Part shown: piece after piece, positions 13,229 through 15,193 of the stretch
How positions within the stretch are numbered: the stretch's first letter is position 1
Layout: the number at the start of each line of letters is the position of its first letter
NCBI GenBank assembly: GCA_032089155.1
Contig: DAMDEV010000054.1
Coordinates: 1 to 15,193, forward strand
Direction of reading: 5' to 3'
DNA from: Faucicola sp032089155
Lineage (GTDB): Bacteria; Pseudomonadota; Gammaproteobacteria; Pseudomonadales; Moraxellaceae
DNA length: 15,193 nucleotides
Position numbers and translations under genes: made by a program
Notes under the pieces: generated by a model
Database searches by the model: none
What the model saw: only the letters and a program-made list of their open reading frames with translations
What the model was told of the DNA's origin: nothing

Positions 13229-14305
13229 TTAAAGTGCTTTAATCATGGCTTGATAGCCTGTCAGTTTATTGGTCGCATCAAAGGTTTGTACCACAAATGC
13301 GTAATTGGCTTTGGTGGCATCCACAAACGGTGTAAAAGTAGTGCCATAGGTTAATTGGTTAGTGCGTACAAAACCCAGACCGCGGTCAGTGGCTTTATCC
13401 AAGTTGATTTGGGTGACAAGCGTGCGAGCGGTGTTAGCAGGCGCAGTCCAATTGAGGTTTAGGGTACTACCTGTCCCCGTAAGATTAACGCCTAAATTGC
13501 CGACAGTAGCAGTAAGTGGCAATACTTTAAAATCGCCATCGCCGCCTAAGGTATAGTTGACATCACAGCCGTCTTTATTGTCAGATAATTCTCTGCCAAA
13601 ATCGACACCCACCTGATAACTATATTGACCATCCCAATAATCGCGATTACTATCATAATCGCCATTAAATGGCATGCCCGCCACGGAGGTTTTTAATTCG
13701 TCAAACTGTAAAAATTTAAGGACTGTATTATCAAATTTTGCCGCTGGGTCGAGTGTGCCAGACAACACACCACCCATCGCTTCGTCAGTTTTAATAGAGA
13801 TTTTTTCTGTGGTTAAGGTGTTTGGGTCTTGGCAAGTTTTTTGTTGGTAGCTCATTTGACCATACACTGAGGCAGCATAATCATTGCCAATATCAAAATA
13901 CACCACACCCAGGTCGCTATCATTGGGCTCGTTGTCGTTGTCGTTGTCTTCTACAAAATAGCCAACATACAACCCCCCTTTACCGCCTTCTGGGGTAATT
14001 TTGTCCAAAAAATTATCTAAGCTGTCTTCGGGCAAAAAGATACTTTGTAAAATCTCTGCCATGCTTTTTTCTTTACTGGTTAATTTATCCTCGACTTTTT
14101 TGTAGGCAGCGCGGACATCCGTTGCAATGTTTTTATAACTATCATTGGCATCGTTTAGGGCATTATCGACAGTCTCACTACCTGAGCCGCCACACGCAGA
14201 TAGGGCGATGGTGAGCGCAGTTAACATGCCTATTTTATAAGACGCTTTTTTATAGGGCACCTTTTTACATGGCGCTTTTTTATCAGGCACTTGGGTATAT
14301 GACAT
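13229..14305 (-). CDS. Putative lipoprotein of unknown function
   Basis: I do not recognise this 358-residue protein. It has a lipobox, LTIALSAC-GG, with Cys38 as the predicted lipidated residue, so the mature protein should be membrane-anchored and periplasmic or surface-exposed. Before the hydrophobic core lies an unusual 26-residue lysine-rich stretch built of four pentapeptides (VPDKK, APCKK, VPYKK, ASYKI). After Cys38 come a Gly/Ser linker, a helical charged region (about 45-95), a beta-rich region with an acidic EDNDNDNEPNDSD turn, and a C-terminal domain (NLTGTGSTLNLNWTAPANT onward) that is suggestive of a fibronectin-III-like sandwich. AAGGA eight bases before ATG 14305 supports the start; the alternative Met27 would leave a signal without positive charges. 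It is monocistronic, between its own terminator and the divergent hemW. Confidence 0.8.
   Translation of the reverse strand: MSYTQVPDKKAPCKKVPYKKASYKIGMLTALTIALSACGGSGSETVDNALNDANDSYKNIATDVRAAYKKVEDKLTSKEKSMAEILQSIFLPEDSLDNFLDKITPEGGKGGLYVGYFVEDNDNDNEPNDSDLGVVYFDIGNDYAASVYGQMSYQQKTCQDPNTLTTEKISIKTDEAMGGVLSGTLDPAAKFDNTVLKFLQFDELKTSVAGMPFNGDYDSNRDYWDGQYSYQVGVDFGRELSDNKDGCDVNYTLGGDGDFKVLPLTATVGNLGVNLTGTGSTLNLNWTAPANTARTLVTQINLDKATDRGLGFVRTNQLTYGTTFTPFVDATKANYAFVVQTFDATNKLTGYQAMIKAL
13931..13948 (+). repeat. Hexanucleotide microsatellite (GTTGTC)3 in the lipoprotein gene
   Basis: Three perfect GTTGTC units encode Asp-Asn-Asp-Asn-Asp-Asn in the acidic turn of the lipoprotein. A 6-base unit keeps the frame, so copy-number changes would alter only the length of this loop. 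Confidence 0.9.
14231..14290 (-). repeat. 15-bp tandem repeat, 4 copies, encoding lysine-rich pentapeptides
   Basis: On the minus strand four in-frame 15-base units (14290-14276, 14275-14261, 14260-14246 and 14245-14231) encode VPDKK, APCKK, VPYKK and ASYKI just before the lipoprotein signal core. The unit approximates GYGCCNTATAAAAAA. Confidence 0.9.
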
Positions 14306-14333
14306 GATGACAATCCTTCCTTGATAATAGATG

Positions 14334-14359
14334 AAATAGCAATAACAAATAGCGATAAA
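14334..14359 (+). repeat. 13-bp tandem duplication
   Basis: AAATAGCAATAAC (14334-14346) is followed by AAATAGCGATAAA (14347-14359), 11 of 13 identical, in the leader region of the lipoprotein gene. Confidence 0.65.
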
Positions 14360-14416
14360 TTATTAAATAAAATCAAAATAAAAGTTTGGGGCTATGCTAC
14401 CATTGTTATTTTTTAA

Positions 14417-14448
14417 AGTATAGCCAAATAGTAACGATTATCATCAAA
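14417..14448 (-). promoter_or_regulatory. Candidate lipoprotein promoter with overlapping Fur-like site
   Basis: On the minus strand TATACT (14417-14422) is a good -10, with a poor TTGATG -35 at a long 19-base spacing (14442-14447). Overlapping it, the 19 bases 14430-14448 match the classical Fur box at 13 of 19 positions by my alignment, including the core ATGATAATC. This may be chance in A/T-rich DNA. It lies between the diverging lipoprotein and hemW genes and could in principle act on either. Confidence 0.3.
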
Positions 14449-14503
14449 AAATTATTGGTTATAGTGTGTCAAATTATCAATCAAATGAATTAGTTACTGA
14501 TTA

Positions 14504-15193
14504 ATGCCAAATCCAAACCTTATCCCTTTATCGCTTTATATCCATATTCCTTGGTGTGTTAAAAAATGCCCGTATTGTGATTTTAATTCACATGAAAGCC
14601 GTACACCGATTGATTTTGTAGGCTATGTCGATGCCTTATTAGAGGATTTAAAAACCCAGCTAAGCTTTGTACAAGGACGCAAGATTGCTACCATTTTTAT
14701 TGGGGGCGGCACGCCATCGCTACTGCCGATTGCGCAATATCGGCAGCTTTTTGCGGGTATCAATGCTCAGTTAACACTCACTCACGATTGTGAAATCACC
14801 ATGGAAGCCAATCCTGCCACCGTGGAGCATGCGCCATTTCATGAATATTTAGCGGTCGGTATCAATCGGTTGTCGCTCGGCGTACAAAGTTTTCAAACCC
14901 AAAAACTTGCCGCCTTGGGGCGGATTCATAACCCGCAGCAAGCGCTTTTAGCTATTCGAAACGCCCAGCAAGCAGGGTTTACAAAACTCAATGTCGACTT
15001 GATGCATGGCTTGCCCAACCAAACACTGACAGATGCGCTGAGCGATTTGCAGCAAGCGATTGATTTGGGCGTTTCGCATATTTCGTGGTATCAGCTCACC
15101 ATTGAGCCCAATACCGTGTTTTATCGCAATACGCCGATTTTGCCCGATGACGAGATATTGGTGGATATTTTTGAGCAAGGCGCTCAGCTTTTG
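14504..15193 (+). CDS. hemW: HemW heme chaperone (radical SAM, formerly CPO-like), 3' end cut by window
   Basis: The first 230 codons run open to the right edge; full-length homologues have about 380. The N-terminus LSLYIHIPWCVKKCPYCDFNSH contains the cluster motif C18-x3-C22-x2-C25 followed by Phe. That CxxxCxxCxF form distinguishes HemW from true coproporphyrinogen dehydrogenase HemN. Also seen are IGGGTPSLL (66-74), MEANPATVE, INRLSLGVQSFQ, ALGRIHNPQQA, NVDLMHGLPNQT and WYQLTIEPNT, all standard for the family. HemW binds heme and is thought to deliver it to respiratory enzymes; it is often misannotated as oxygen-independent coproporphyrinogen oxidase. No strong ribosome site precedes ATG 14504 and no better start exists. 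It is divergent from the lipoprotein gene with a 198-base spacer. Confidence 0.95.
   Translation, partial: MPNPNLIPLSLYIHIPWCVKKCPYCDFNSHESRTPIDFVGYVDALLEDLKTQLSFVQGRKIATIFIGGGTPSLLPIAQYRQLFAGINAQLTLTHDCEITMEANPATVEHAPFHEYLAVGINRLSLGVQSFQTQKLAALGRIHNPQQALLAIRNAQQAGFTKLNVDLMHGLPNQTLTDALSDLQQAIDLGVSHISWYQLTIEPNTVFYRNTPILPDDEILVDIFEQGAQLL

Noticed and set aside
1..15193. Insertion sequence, prophage, toxin-antitoxin or defence genes
   Set aside because: No transposase, integrase, terminal inverted repeats, paired small toxin/antitoxin genes or nuclease motifs were seen; all sizeable genes are assigned except the lipoprotein.

Overview
The window looks like ordinary chromosome of a mid-GC gammaproteobacterium. 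Protein similarities recalled by eye (PurB, DapD, NfsA, CysK, HemW, NorM-type MATE), A/T-rich spacers and gene style suggest the Moraxellaceae (Moraxella/Faucicola/Psychrobacter type). That placement is an inference, not a database result. I see no rRNA, tRNA, CRISPR array, transposase, integrase or phage gene.

Layout. (1) 1-3029, plus strand: the 3' part of a RutG/UraA-type NCS2 nucleobase permease, a stand-alone CitE-like HpcH/HpaI aldolase, and the NfsA nitroreductase. (2) 3113-9175, minus strand, read right to left: lrgA, lrgB, dapD (lysine/peptidoglycan precursor synthesis), a PcaC-like decarboxylase, queE (queuosine precursor), an EamA/DMT-superfamily transporter, and purB. (3) 9325-11440, plus strand: a LysR regulator divergent from lrgAB and probably controlling it, then cysK. 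(4) 11648-14305, minus strand: a NorM-like MATE efflux pump and an unrecognised lipoprotein. (5) 14504 to the right edge, plus strand: the first 230 codons of hemW. Clear bidirectional hairpin terminators lie after nfsA, cysK and the lipoprotein gene; weaker ones follow the permease and dapD. No intergenic gap exceeds about 210 bases.

Most genes are housekeeping and belong to separate pathways. The only convincing local functional unit is LysR-lrgA-lrgB. queE, the PcaC-like gene and the CitE-like gene sit apart from the genes they usually work with.

The unusual signal is not a gene. The spacers and gene ends are full of short (11-23 bp), 2-4-copy, slightly diverged tandem duplications: about fourteen arrays in 15 kb. 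Some supply ribosome-binding sites, some overlap stop codons, and some are translated as pentapeptide repeats (the LrgA N-terminus, the lipoprotein signal region, the DMT-transporter loop). Several share the core CTATAAA/GGCTAT. This points to a lineage-specific duplication process or a family of small tandem repeats, and it is the observation most worth following.
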